Below, piece by piece: positions 7,129-14,946 of a stretch of DNA of 40,498 nt. The stretch lies in assembly GCA_003644265.1 (NCBI GenBank), contig QNBX01000019.1, forward strand, positions 1 to 40,498. The letters run 5' to 3'. The translations under genes were made by a program, and so were the position numbers. Position 1 is the stretch's first letter. Each line of letters starts with the position of its first letter. The DNA comes from Planctomycetota bacterium. Its GTDB lineage: Bacteria; Planctomycetota; B15-G4. Below the pieces are notes generated by a model. The model worked only from the letters and a program-made list of their open reading frames with translations. It made no database searches and was not told the DNA's origin.

Positions 7129-8196
7129 TCAGTTCTGCACGTGGTCGGAGCGCACACCCATGACCGGGCCGACCCGGGGCCAGGGCTCGTAGTCGTCGCC
7201 CCAGCCGTCGGTCTCCCAGACGCTGGTGTCGCCGGGCAAGTAGCCGCCGCCGGCCAAGCTCCCCAGCAGCTTGCTGAGCGTCTTGTTGAGGGGCGCGTCG
7301 GGCAGGTGCGTGGCATTCCAGCTGGCGATGGCGGAGTCGAGCGCGCGCATCTCATCCAGCGTGATCCGACGCCGCAGGGGCGTGACGTCCACGTCGAGCA
7401 CCAGGTCGTCACCCTCGGCCACCCCGGCGCTGCTCCCACCTGATCCAGCTGACCCGCCGTTGCCGCCGTTGCCCCCGTTGCTCCCGTTGCCGCCGTTGCT
7501 CCCGCCCTGGCCCTTGCCGTTGCCCTTGCCCTTGCCGTTGCCGTAACCCATGCCTTGGCCCTTGCCCTTGCCGCTTGCGCCGTCGTCATCGCCGCCGCCG
7601 CTGGAGCCGCCGCTGGAGCCGCTGCCGCTGGTGCTGCCGGGGCCGCTCCTGGTCTCCAGCTTGCCGTTGGGTCCGGCGCTGATGATGCGCAGGGCGCTGG
7701 CGCCGCCGGTCCTGACCTTGTACTCGCGGCCCCAGGCGTCGCGGGCCAACGCGGCGTCCTTGCCGGTGGCCCCCGCGCTGAGCGCTCGCAGGTAGGGGCC
7801 GGTCCAGCCGCGCATGTTGGAGCTGTTCGTCTCCAGGTCCGCGAACGTCGGCGGGAAGCTGCCGGTGTCTTCAAAGTAAGCCGTGATCGAGCCGCGCAGC
7901 CGCTCCAGGCGACCCTTGGTGTCGGCGATGCGCGAGCGCGTGAGGCTCTTGCTCACCACCGGCAGGGCGGCCCCCGCCAGGATGGCCAGGATGCTCATGA
8001 CCACGATCAGCTCGAGCAACGAGAAGCCGCTCTGACCACGCCGCTCAGGCGGCCTTGCGGGCGCACGGCACGCCGGGCTCGCACGGCGGACCGGGTCCTC
8101 GCGGCAGACCGCTGTGTCGCCGGGGGCCACGAGCGTCGCAGAATCCAGAGCGGGGCGCGCGAGACGGAGGTCCTGAGAACGGGAGGCGACGTGCAT
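7129..8196 (-). CDS. GspG-like pseudopilin with Gly/Lys/Asn-rich insert
   Basis: After a roughly 56-residue leader the protein shows the prepilin signature G-FSLLELIVVMSILAILAG, with Glu5 and a hydrophobic assembly helix. The following region (DTKGRLERLRGSITAYFEDT) and DAWGREYKVRT match the major pseudopilin GspG. At about residues 185-250 a striking low-complexity block follows, built from GKGKGQG/GNGKGKG and then SNGGNGG units. After it comes a second folded part (WETDGWGDDYEPWPRVG). At 355 residues it is more than twice the usual GspG length. ATG 8196 lies one base after the gspF stop, so coupling is likely. The insert is in frame with no stop, so this is an intact modified pseudopilin. 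Confidence 0.82.
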   Translation of the reverse strand: MHVASRSQDLRLARPALDSATLVAPGDTAVCREDPVRRASPACRAPARPPERRGQSGFSLLELIVVMSILAILAGAALPVVSKSLTRSRIADTKGRLERLRGSITAYFEDTGSFPPTFADLETNSSNMRGWTGPYLRALSAGATGKDAALARDAWGREYKVRTGGASALRIISAGPNGKLETRSGPGSTSGSGSSGGSSGGGDDDGASGKGKGQGMGYGNGKGKGNGKGQGGSNGGNGSNGGNGGNGGSAGSGGSSAGVAEGDDLVLDVDVTPLRRRITLDEMRALDSAIASWNATHLPDAPLNKTLSKLLGSLAGGGYLPGDTSVWETDGWGDDYEPWPRVGPVMGVRSDHVQN

Positions 8197-8197
8197 G

Positions 8198-9400
8198 TCA
8201 GTAGGACTCGTACAGGGAGAACACGGGCAGCAGGGCCGACAGCAGGATGAAGGCCACGAGCACGCCGGAGACGACGATGATGGCGGGCTCCATCAGGCCC
8301 ACGGCGCGCTGCACGCGGCGTGGCAGCTCCTGGGACAGGAAGTCGACGGCGGAGCCGAGCGTCTCCTCCAGCGAGCCGGCGTTCTCGCCCAGCTGGATCA
8401 TGCGGCGCACCAGCGGATGCAGGCGCGCGGACTGGTTGATGGCGCGGGCCAGGGTCTCGCCCTCGCTCACGCGGTCGGCGGCGGCGTGCAGTCGTGCGCC
8501 GAGCTCGGCTGAGCCGGTGGTGTCGGCGGCCATGCGCAGGCTGGTCACGGCGTCCACGCCCGAGGCCAACAGGGTGGCCATGGTGGACACGAAGCGCGCC
8601 TCGGCCGACATGCGGATGATGCCGCCCACCACCGGCAGCCGGAACAGCATCCAGTCGAAGGCGCGCCGGCCGCGGGTGGTGCGCAGGGCCAGGCGCAGGC
8701 CCACAACGAAGCTCACCAGGCCGCCGGTCAGCGGCGCCCAGTTGTCGATCAGGAAGTCGGAGCTGGCCACCAGGAAGGCCGTGCTGGCGGGCAGCTCCAC
8801 GCCGGCCTCGAGGATCATGCCCATGATGCGCGGCAGCAGGTACGTCAGCAGCAGCACGATCAGGCCGATGACGCACACGATCAGGATGCCCGGCTGCACC
8901 AGGGCCTGTCGGATCTTGCGTTTGACCTCGACCTGGAAGGCGATCTGGCGGCCGGCGCCCTCCATGGCGGCCTCGAGCGCGCCGGACTGCTCGCCCGCCC
9001 GCACCATGGCGCCAAAGGTGACGTTGAAGCTGTGGGGGCGCGCGGCGAAGGCGTCGGCCAGGGTGGTGCCGCCGCGCACATCCTGCACGATGCCGTTGAG
9101 CAACGCCTGCACGTGCGGCGGGCGGTCTTCGCCGAAGTCGCTCAGGGCGTCCACCACCGACAGCCCGGCGCGGCAGGTGAGCGCGATGTAGCCCGCCAGC
9201 TCGGCCACGTCGGCGGGCTTGAGACGCGCACCGCGCTCCGGCTTGGGCGCGCTGCCGGCGCGCGCGCGGGGCAGGCGCAGCAGGGTCAGGCCCTCGCGCG
9301 AGAGCAGCTCCAGCAGCTCGTCCAGGCTGGCGGCGCCGCGGCTGCCGCGCACGCTGCGGCCGTCGGCCGACACGGCCTCATAGCGCCAGGTCTGCTCCAC
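8198..9400 (-). CDS. gspF: GspF inner-membrane platform protein
   Basis: The 400-residue protein has the tandem GspF/PilC organisation: an N-terminal strand-rich start (WRYEAVSADGRSVRG), two repeated cytoplasmic four-helix domains and three membrane helices, at about 167-190 (GILIVCVIGLIVLLLTYLL), 215-240 and 372-395 (IIVVSGVLVAFILLSALLP). The conserved acidic turns AGEQSGALEAAM and LGENAGSLEETL mark the two repeats. It should form the rotating platform driven by GspE under the pseudopilus. The start codon is GTG at 9400, one base after the gspE stop, and its own stop is one base before the next gene. The length is normal for the family. Confidence 0.95.
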   Translation of the reverse strand: MEQTWRYEAVSADGRSVRGSRGAASLDELLELLSREGLTLLRLPRARAGSAPKPERGARLKPADVAELAGYIALTCRAGLSVVDALSDFGEDRPPHVQALLNGIVQDVRGGTTLADAFAARPHSFNVTFGAMVRAGEQSGALEAAMEGAGRQIAFQVEVKRKIRQALVQPGILIVCVIGLIVLLLTYLLPRIMGMILEAGVELPASTAFLVASSDFLIDNWAPLTGGLVSFVVGLRLALRTTRGRRAFDWMLFRLPVVGGIIRMSAEARFVSTMATLLASGVDAVTSLRMAADTTGSAELGARLHAAADRVSEGETLARAINQSARLHPLVRRMIQLGENAGSLEETLGSAVDFLSQELPRRVQRAVGLMEPAIIVVSGVLVAFILLSALLPVFSLYESY

Positions 9401-9401
9401 G

Positions 9402-11288
9402 TCAGCTCACCGGCCCGTCGGCCGCGGGCGGCGCTGATGGCTGCGCCGGTGACGTCGGCGCTCTCGCCAGCGGTGACGGTGACGAAGAAGAAGACGACGG
9501 CGGTGACGGTGACGGCGACGGCGACGACAGTGCCGTCGGCGACAACGCGCCCGCCGACGGCGGCTCCGATACCATTGTCTCGGGTTGCACGCCGTCGCCC
9601 GCCACGCTGGTCAGGGTCGGCGTCACGCGCAGGAACTCGGCCACGGTGGTGCGTCCCTCCAGCACCTTCTCGCGCGCGTCGTCCAGCATGCTGCGCCGGC
9701 CGCGACCGCGGGCGTGGTCGAGCAGCTCGTGCTCGCCCCCTCCCTGGGCCACGATGCGGGCCGAGGTGTCGTCCATCACGAACAGCTCGTAGACCGCCAT
9801 GCGCCCGGCGTAGCCCGTGCCGCGGCAGGCGCTGCAGCCGACGCCCTCCACCAGCTCCAGGCCTTCGGGCTTGCAGCCCAGCGCCAGGCCTTCCTCGGCG
9901 GTGGCGGGCCGCTTCTTGCCGCAGCGCGTGCAGATGCGACGCACCAGGCGCTGGGCCACCGCGCCCGAGAGCGAGCTGGCCACCAGGTAGCGGTCGATGC
10001 CCAGGTCGAGCAGGCGCGTCACGCAACCCACGGCCGAGTTGGTGTGGATCGAGCTCATGACGAAGTGGCCGGTGAGCGACGCCTTGAGCGCCACGTCGGC
10101 CGTCTCGCCGTCGCGGATCTCGCCCACCAGGATGATGTCGGGATCCTGGCGCAGCGACGAGCGCAGGCCGGCGGCGAAGGTGTATCCGATGGCCGTGTCC
10201 ACCTGGCTCTGGCGCACCAGCGGCTGCTCATACTCGATCGGATCCTCGATCGTGATCACCTTGCGGGTGAGCGAGTCGATCGACGACAGCAAGGCATACA
10301 GCGTGGTGCTCTTGCCGCTGCCCGTGGGCCCCGACACCAGCAACATGCCGTTGCTCTGGCTCATGAGCGCGTCGAGCTCGTCGCGCTCGGGGCCCACCAG
10401 CCCCAGCTCGTCCAGGTTGAGCGAGACGGAGGACGTGTCGAGCACGCGCAGCACGGCGTTCTCGCCGTGGTTGGTGGGCATGATCGAGACGCGGATGTCC
10501 ACGCTGCCCTGCCCTCGCTCCAGCTTGATGCGGCCGTCCTGGGGCAGGCGCCGCTCGGTGATGTCGAGCCCGGCCAGGATCTTGACCCGCGCCAGCACGC
10601 CTGTGCAGCTCTCGACCGGCCAGTTCTCGCCCTGCTCGAGGATGCCGTCGATGCGGTAGCGCACGCGCAGCAGCTTCTCCTCGGGCTCGATGTGGATGTC
10701 GGTGGCCATGTTGCGCAGGCCGAAGTCGAGGATGCGCTCGGTCACGGAGACCACATCGTCAGAATGGGCCGCCGCTTCCACGGCGCCGGCGCGGGGCGGC
10801 GCGTCGTCGTCGCTCTCGCCGTTGCGCAACGACTCCAAGTAGCGGGTGATGGCGGCGTTCAGCTCGCGCGGCGACGTGGCCACCACGCGCACCTGACGCC
10901 AGCAGTGCTGCTTGACGGCGTCGAGCGCCAGGATGTCCATGGGTCGCGCCATGGCCACCACCACCACGTTGCCCTCGCGCCGGACCGGGAACACAGCGTG
11001 CCTGCGCGCGAACTCCGCGCCGATGTCCGGCAGCAGGGTCGCGTCAGGCGTCACCTCGTCCATCGAGATGTAGGGCACGCCCTGCGACTCCGCCAGCACG
11101 CGGCACAGGTCGTCCTGCTTGAGGAAGCCCATGCTCACCAGCACCTCGCCCAGGGTGGAGCCGGTGCGGCGCTGCTCCTGCAGCCCCGTCTTGAGCTGCT
11201 TGTCGCTGATCAGATGGGCCTGCACGAGGCGCTCGCCCAGCCGCATGGGCGGACGCGGCGTCTTGTCGGGCGTGTTTGCGTCGGGCAC
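9402..11288 (-). CDS. gspE: GspE secretion ATPase
   Basis: This is the cytoplasmic hexameric ATPase that powers pseudopilus assembly. In order it shows an N-terminal GspE/MshE-type domain (RLVQAHLISDKQLKTGLQEQ), the Asp-box region (DIHIEPEEKLLRVRYRIDG), Walker A (GPTGSGKSTT), the Walker B/His region (LRQDPDIILVGEIRD, SIHTNSA) and a tetracysteine zinc site (CTRC and CSAC). I chose GTG 11288 because GAGG lies 8 bases upstream; ATG 11246 is an alternative and the frame stays open to 11597. The C-terminal 65 residues or so are an unusual Ser/Pro tail encoded by GGTGAC-like short repeats. Start-to-start, it is divergent from the secretin gene. Confidence 0.95.
   Translation of the reverse strand: MPDANTPDKTPRPPMRLGERLVQAHLISDKQLKTGLQEQRRTGSTLGEVLVSMGFLKQDDLCRVLAESQGVPYISMDEVTPDATLLPDIGAEFARRHAVFPVRREGNVVVVAMARPMDILALDAVKQHCWRQVRVVATSPRELNAAITRYLESLRNGESDDDAPPRAGAVEAAAHSDDVVSVTERILDFGLRNMATDIHIEPEEKLLRVRYRIDGILEQGENWPVESCTGVLARVKILAGLDITERRLPQDGRIKLERGQGSVDIRVSIMPTNHGENAVLRVLDTSSVSLNLDELGLVGPERDELDALMSQSNGMLLVSGPTGSGKSTTLYALLSSIDSLTRKVITIEDPIEYEQPLVRQSQVDTAIGYTFAAGLRSSLRQDPDIILVGEIRDGETADVALKASLTGHFVMSSIHTNSAVGCVTRLLDLGIDRYLVASSLSGAVAQRLVRRICTRCGKKRPATAEEGLALGCKPEGLELVEGVGCSACRGTGYAGRMAVYELFVMDDTSARIVAQGGGEHELLDHARGRGRRSMLDDAREKVLEGRTTVAEFLRVTPTLTSVAGDGVQPETMVSEPPSAGALSPTALSSPSPSPSPPSSSSSSPSPLARAPTSPAQPSAPPAADGPVS
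9466..9560. repeat. GGTGAC/GGCGAC-type short repeats in gspE 3' end
   Basis: The plus strand contains runs of GGTGAC, GACGAAGAAGAAGACGAC and GGCGAC words that encode the Ser/Pro-rich tail of GspE on the minus strand. Repeats are in multiples of three, so length variation would be tolerated in frame. Confidence 0.7.
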
Positions 11289-11572
11289 GGCGGGGACCTC
11301 GCCGGGGGCGGGACGGAATCTGCTCCTGATGGTCCATCGGCGAGGGCGGGGGCCGTGCTTGAGCGCCGACGCGCCGGGCGCCACCGGGCGTCGCTCGCGC
11401 GCCCGCTGCCCTGGCGCCCGACCCCAACGTGGCGTCGCCGCCCGCAAGCGCAGCTGACGGGCCCAAGTGCAGCCGACGACCCCAAGCGCGGCGACGAGGG
11501 CCTCAAGCGCGGCGACGGCAGCGGCCGAAAGGGGCGCGGACGGACTGTCCCCCCGCCACTGCGAGCCTGTCC

Positions 11573-12994
11573 ATGGCCCCAGCACCCCTGTTCGCACGCG
11601 CCCTGCTCCTGGCGGGCTGCGCCCTCAGCGCAGGCTGCGCCTCCGATCTGCCCGACGTGGTCAGCGGCCAGCACTACCGCGACGCGCTCGCGCGCTGGGA
11701 CCGCTCCATGGCCCAGCAGCGCGCGGGAGAGGGCCTGCCGCGCACCAAAGACGAGATCCCTGCCCAGCCCGAGGCGGTGCAGCCGGCGCCGGTCGAGCTG
11801 CCGCTGCTGGTGCAGGATCCCACGCCCTACGGCTTCACCCTGCGCGACGCCGAGCTGGGCCAAGCGCTACTGCTGCTGGGCGAGCAGGCCAGCCTGAACG
11901 TGGTGCTCGACGGTGACTTCTCCCAGACCGTGCGCCTGTCCCTGCCCGGCGTGCGCATCCAGTCGGCCATCGAGACCCTGGTGCGCACCTACGCCTGCAC
12001 CCTGGAGCAGGTGGGCGACATCGTGATCGTGCGCCGCGACGACCCGGTCCAGACCCAGACCCAGGTGTTCGTGCTGCACTCCACGCCCGCGGCCCTGATC
12101 GAACCCCAGCTGGTGTCACTGGTGGGCGCCGAGAGCGTGGTGGTCAACACCGACCGCAACGTGGTCATGGTCACGGCCCCCGCCGCGCGCATGCGCGACG
12201 TCTCGGCCTACCTGACCGCCGTCGATCGCCCCGACCGGCAGGTGCTGATCGAGGCGCGCATCCTGGAGATCGACCGCACCGATCTGATGGAGCTGGGCTC
12301 CGCCATCGCGCGCCACGACATCCGCGTGGACAAGTGGTCCGCCGACTTTGTCACCAGCCTGCTCAACCCCTCGCCGGCGGCGGTGATCGCGGGCGGCAAC
12401 GACTCCGGCAGCGTGGACGTCACGCTCGACATGCTGCACGAGCTGGTGGGCCTGGAGGTGCTGCAGCGACCGCGCCTGGTGGCGCTGCACGACCGCGAAG
12501 CCACGCTCGACATCCTCTCCGAGGTGCCCTACGTCGAGACCACCACCACCACCGAGAGCTGCCTCAGCACCATCGGCGCCCAGACCATCGAGGAGGTCTC
12601 GTTCAAGGACGTCGGCCTCGAGCTGAAGATCACGCCCACCATCCAGGCCGACGGCTTGGTGAGCCTGCTGGTGGATCAACGCATCAGCATCCAGACGGGC
12701 GAGTTCAACGGCATCCCGGTAGTAGACAGCCGCACCATCAAGACCTCGTTCGTGGTGCGCGAAGGCGACACGATCATGATCGGCGGGATCATGTCGAACA
12801 GCAAGTTCGACACCCAGCGCGGGGTGCCGTTGCTGATGGACATCCCCTGGATCGGTCAGCTCTTCAAGTCGGACGTGCGCCGCAACTCCACGCGCGAGCT
12901 GGTGATCCTCATGACGCCGCGCCTGGTGGACCCGCGCTCGCTGGGCCCCGACGCCGTGGACCACGCCACGGTCGACCTCGAGAGCCTCTCCTGA
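11573..12994 (+). CDS. gspD: type II secretion secretin GspD (lipoprotein)
   Basis: Starting at ATG 11573 the 473-residue protein has a lipoprotein signal peptide ending LSAGC, so Cys is lipidated and no separate pilotin may be needed. Next come a short N0/STN-like domain (LLLLGEQASLNVVLDGDF), an N3-like ring domain (QVFVLHSTPAALIEPQLVSL, NVVMVTAPAARMRDV) and the secretin barrel domain (LEVLQRPRLVALHDREATLD to MIGGIMSNSKFDTQRGVPLL and IPWIGQLF). It should form the outer-membrane channel. It is short for GspD because there are fewer N domains. It diverges from gspE across about 280 bases and is followed by a gspG gene on the same strand. Confidence 0.92.
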   Translation: MAPAPLFARALLLAGCALSAGCASDLPDVVSGQHYRDALARWDRSMAQQRAGEGLPRTKDEIPAQPEAVQPAPVELPLLVQDPTPYGFTLRDAELGQALLLLGEQASLNVVLDGDFSQTVRLSLPGVRIQSAIETLVRTYACTLEQVGDIVIVRRDDPVQTQTQVFVLHSTPAALIEPQLVSLVGAESVVVNTDRNVVMVTAPAARMRDVSAYLTAVDRPDRQVLIEARILEIDRTDLMELGSAIARHDIRVDKWSADFVTSLLNPSPAAVIAGGNDSGSVDVTLDMLHELVGLEVLQRPRLVALHDREATLDILSEVPYVETTTTTESCLSTIGAQTIEEVSFKDVGLELKITPTIQADGLVSLLVDQRISIQTGEFNGIPVVDSRTIKTSFVVREGDTIMIGGIMSNSKFDTQRGVPLLMDIPWIGQLFKSDVRRNSTRELVILMTPRLVDPRSLGPDAVDHATVDLESLS

Positions 12995-13113
12995 GCCCCC
13001 GGACGGCACGACCCAATGCACATTCTTTCCAGATCCCATCAAGGCGCGAGCGGCCCGGCGTCGATGACAAAGCCACACGCGTCTCGCCTTGTCCCTTTCC
13101 TGAGAACCCTGCC

Positions 13114-13689
13114 ATGAACACCCATGCCCGCCGCCGTGAGGGTGGCTTCACGTTGGTCGAGCTGATCGTCACGATCTCCATCCTGACGGTGCTCGCCGGC
13201 ATCCTGATCCCCAGCGTCAACAGCTACATCGACAAGGGCAACAGCAGCAAGGCGTCTGCGGATCTGCGCGAGGTGGCCAATGTGTTTAACAAGTACAAGG
13301 TCGACACGGGCGTCTGGCCCACCGACAACGACGCCACCAAGATCAGCAACGGCAAGTCCGACCTCAAGGGCTTCAAGGGCCTCTACAACAACAGCATCAA
13401 CCGCCCCAACTGGGACGGCCCCTACCTGAATGAAGGCGTCATGATCGACGGTGCCATGCACATCGCCAGCTTCAATGAGGAAGAGGGCCGGGGCGACGGC
13501 CTGGTCGATCCGTGGGGCAACGTCTACCGGGTCTACAGCTTCCGCGACGGCCACAACGGCACGACCGGGGCCATGATCCTGTCCTGCGCCGGCAAGAACG
13601 GGAAGTTCGAGACCAAGAGCGACGACCTGTTCGGCGTCAAGGCCAGCGGCGACGACGTCCTGCAGCTCGTGACCTACAACGTCAACTGA
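13114..13689 (+). CDS. gspG: GspG major pseudopilin
   Basis: The 191-residue protein starts at ATG 13114 with a short 11-residue basic leader and the cleavage motif GG-FTLVELIVTISILTVLAG. It then shows the canonical GspG body: an amphipathic helix (ADLREVANVFNKYKVDTGVWP), a WDGPYLNEG segment, DPWGNVYRVYSF and a Gly/Asp-rich C-terminal half. It is the most typical of the three pseudopilins here and is probably the main pseudopilus subunit. It lies 119 bases downstream of gspD on the same strand and is followed by a strong hairpin terminator. The frame continues open upstream into gspD territory, but the leader motif fixes the start. Confidence 0.93.
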   Translation: MNTHARRREGGFTLVELIVTISILTVLAGILIPSVNSYIDKGNSSKASADLREVANVFNKYKVDTGVWPTDNDATKISNGKSDLKGFKGLYNNSINRPNWDGPYLNEGVMIDGAMHIASFNEEEGRGDGLVDPWGNVYRVYSFRDGHNGTTGAMILSCAGKNGKFETKSDDLFGVKASGDDVLQLVTYNVN

Positions 13690-13742
13690 TCGCTGAGGCG
13701 GCGGCGCAGGCCTCTCCCGCGCCGCCGGTTCTGCGCACGTCT

Positions 13743-13780
13743 CGAGTCCCCCGTTGCGAGCCTTCGCAGCGGGGGACTCG
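13743..13780. terminator. 17-bp stem-loop between convergent gspG and korB
   Basis: CGAGTCCCCCGTTGCGA (13743-13759) and TCGCAGCGGGGGACTCG (13764-13780) form a 17-bp stem with one G-T pair and a 4-base loop. It lies 54 bases after the gspG stop and 123 bases after the korB stop on the other strand. There is no clear T-run on either side, so it may need Rho or act by stem strength. It is well placed as a bidirectional terminator. Confidence 0.75.
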
Positions 13781-13902
13781 CGCGTTGGGGGGCCGGCGAG
13801 GGGCCCATGCGCGCCGACCCCGTCCATCGGGGGGCCACGCAGCGGGCCTTCACGGAGAGGGGGCCGCCGCCCCCGGAGGTGTGACAGCGCGCGCGCGAGC
13901 GC

Positions 13903-14946
13903 TCAGCAGAAACTGTCGAGGATGCCCTCGAAGGCGGCGCGATCAGGGCGCAGCTCGTCCTCGCCATACTTGGCCAGCGGCCGATCGGCGGGCAGCTCCA
14001 GCGTCTTGTGCAGCGGCGTGCTGTCCGGATCGATGTAGATCAGGCCGGTGTAGACGTGGCCGGCGTCGAGCCGGTCTTTCTCCAGCACGGCGCGCGCGGC
14101 GTGCACATCGGTGGCATCGTACTCGTGGCCCTCCGGCAGCGCCGACAGCGTGATCACGCCGCCGTTGGGCATGGACACCTCCAGGCTGCCACCGGGCGCC
14201 TGCTCCACCTGCTCGGCCTCGTAATCCGCCACGTAGCCAATGTCGTGCAGCTTGATGTTGTTGTCGCGCAGGAACTGGAAGCCCTTGGTGGAGTCCGACA
14301 GGTTGTTGAAGGTCACGCAGGGGCTGATGCAGTCGATGATGGCCATGCCGTCGTGGGCGATGGCCGCGCGGATCAGCGAGATCATCTGCTTCTGATCGCC
14401 GCTGAAGCTGCGCGCCACGAAGCCGCAGCCCAGCTCCAGCGCCATGGCGCAGAGGTCGATGTCGGCGTAGTCGTTGGTGTCGCCGCCCTTCTTCTTGCTG
14501 CCCTTCTCGGAGGTGGCCGAGAACTGGCCCTTGGTCAGGCCGTACACGCCGTTGTTCTCGACGATGTAGACCATGTTCGTGTTGCGCCGCACGGCGTGCA
14601 TGAACTGGCCCAGGCCGATGGACGCGGTGTCGCCGTCGCCGCTCACCCCGATCGTGACCAGCTGCGGGTTGGCGCAGTTGGCCCCCGTGGCGATGGACGG
14701 CATGCGTCCGTGCACCGAGTTGATGCCGTAGCCCTGAGCCACGAAGTAGGCCGGCGTCTTGCTCGAGCAGCCGATGCCCGAGGTCTTGACCAGGTTGTAC
14801 GGATCGAGGCCGGACTGGAACGTGGCCTGGATGATCTCGCGCGTGATCTGGTCGTGACCGCAGCCCAGGCAGAGCGTGGTCTTGGAACCCTTGTACTCAT
14901 CGACGGTCAGGCCGATGGCGTTGGTCTTGGCGCCATTGTCAGACAT
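13903..14946 (-). CDS. korB: 2-oxoglutarate (2-oxoacid):ferredoxin oxidoreductase, beta subunit
   Basis: The 347-residue protein binds thiamine diphosphate through GDGD (103-106), the following helix and NN (131-132). Cys26 and Cys29 (CLGC), Cys60 and a later Cys in SPCVTFNN fit the iron-sulfur cluster ligands of this subunit. With KorA it decarboxylates a 2-oxoacid to an acyl-CoA and passes electrons to ferredoxin, giving a TCA-cycle step that can run reductively. Its ATG overlaps the end of korA by 8 bases, so the two are one operon. 2-Oxoglutarate is the likely substrate by similarity to KorB, but pyruvate or another 2-oxoacid cannot be excluded. The C-terminal extension past residue 270 is longer than in minimal KorB. 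Confidence 0.9.
   Translation of the reverse strand: MSDNGAKTNAIGLTVDEYKGSKTTLCLGCGHDQITREIIQATFQSGLDPYNLVKTSGIGCSSKTPAYFVAQGYGINSVHGRMPSIATGANCANPQLVTIGVSGDGDTASIGLGQFMHAVRRNTNMVYIVENNGVYGLTKGQFSATSEKGSKKKGGDTNDYADIDLCAMALELGCGFVARSFSGDQKQMISLIRAAIAHDGMAIIDCISPCVTFNNLSDSTKGFQFLRDNNIKLHDIGYVADYEAEQVEQAPGGSLEVSMPNGGVITLSALPEGHEYDATDVHAARAVLEKDRLDAGHVYTGLIYIDPDSTPLHKTLELPADRPLAKYGEDELRPDRAAFEGILDSFC

Noticed and set aside
2867..7192. A 1441-codon open frame on the plus strand
   Set aside because: It lies antisense to five well-supported secretion genes, its translation is Arg/Pro/Ser-rich with no domain, and long antisense frames are expected at this GC content.
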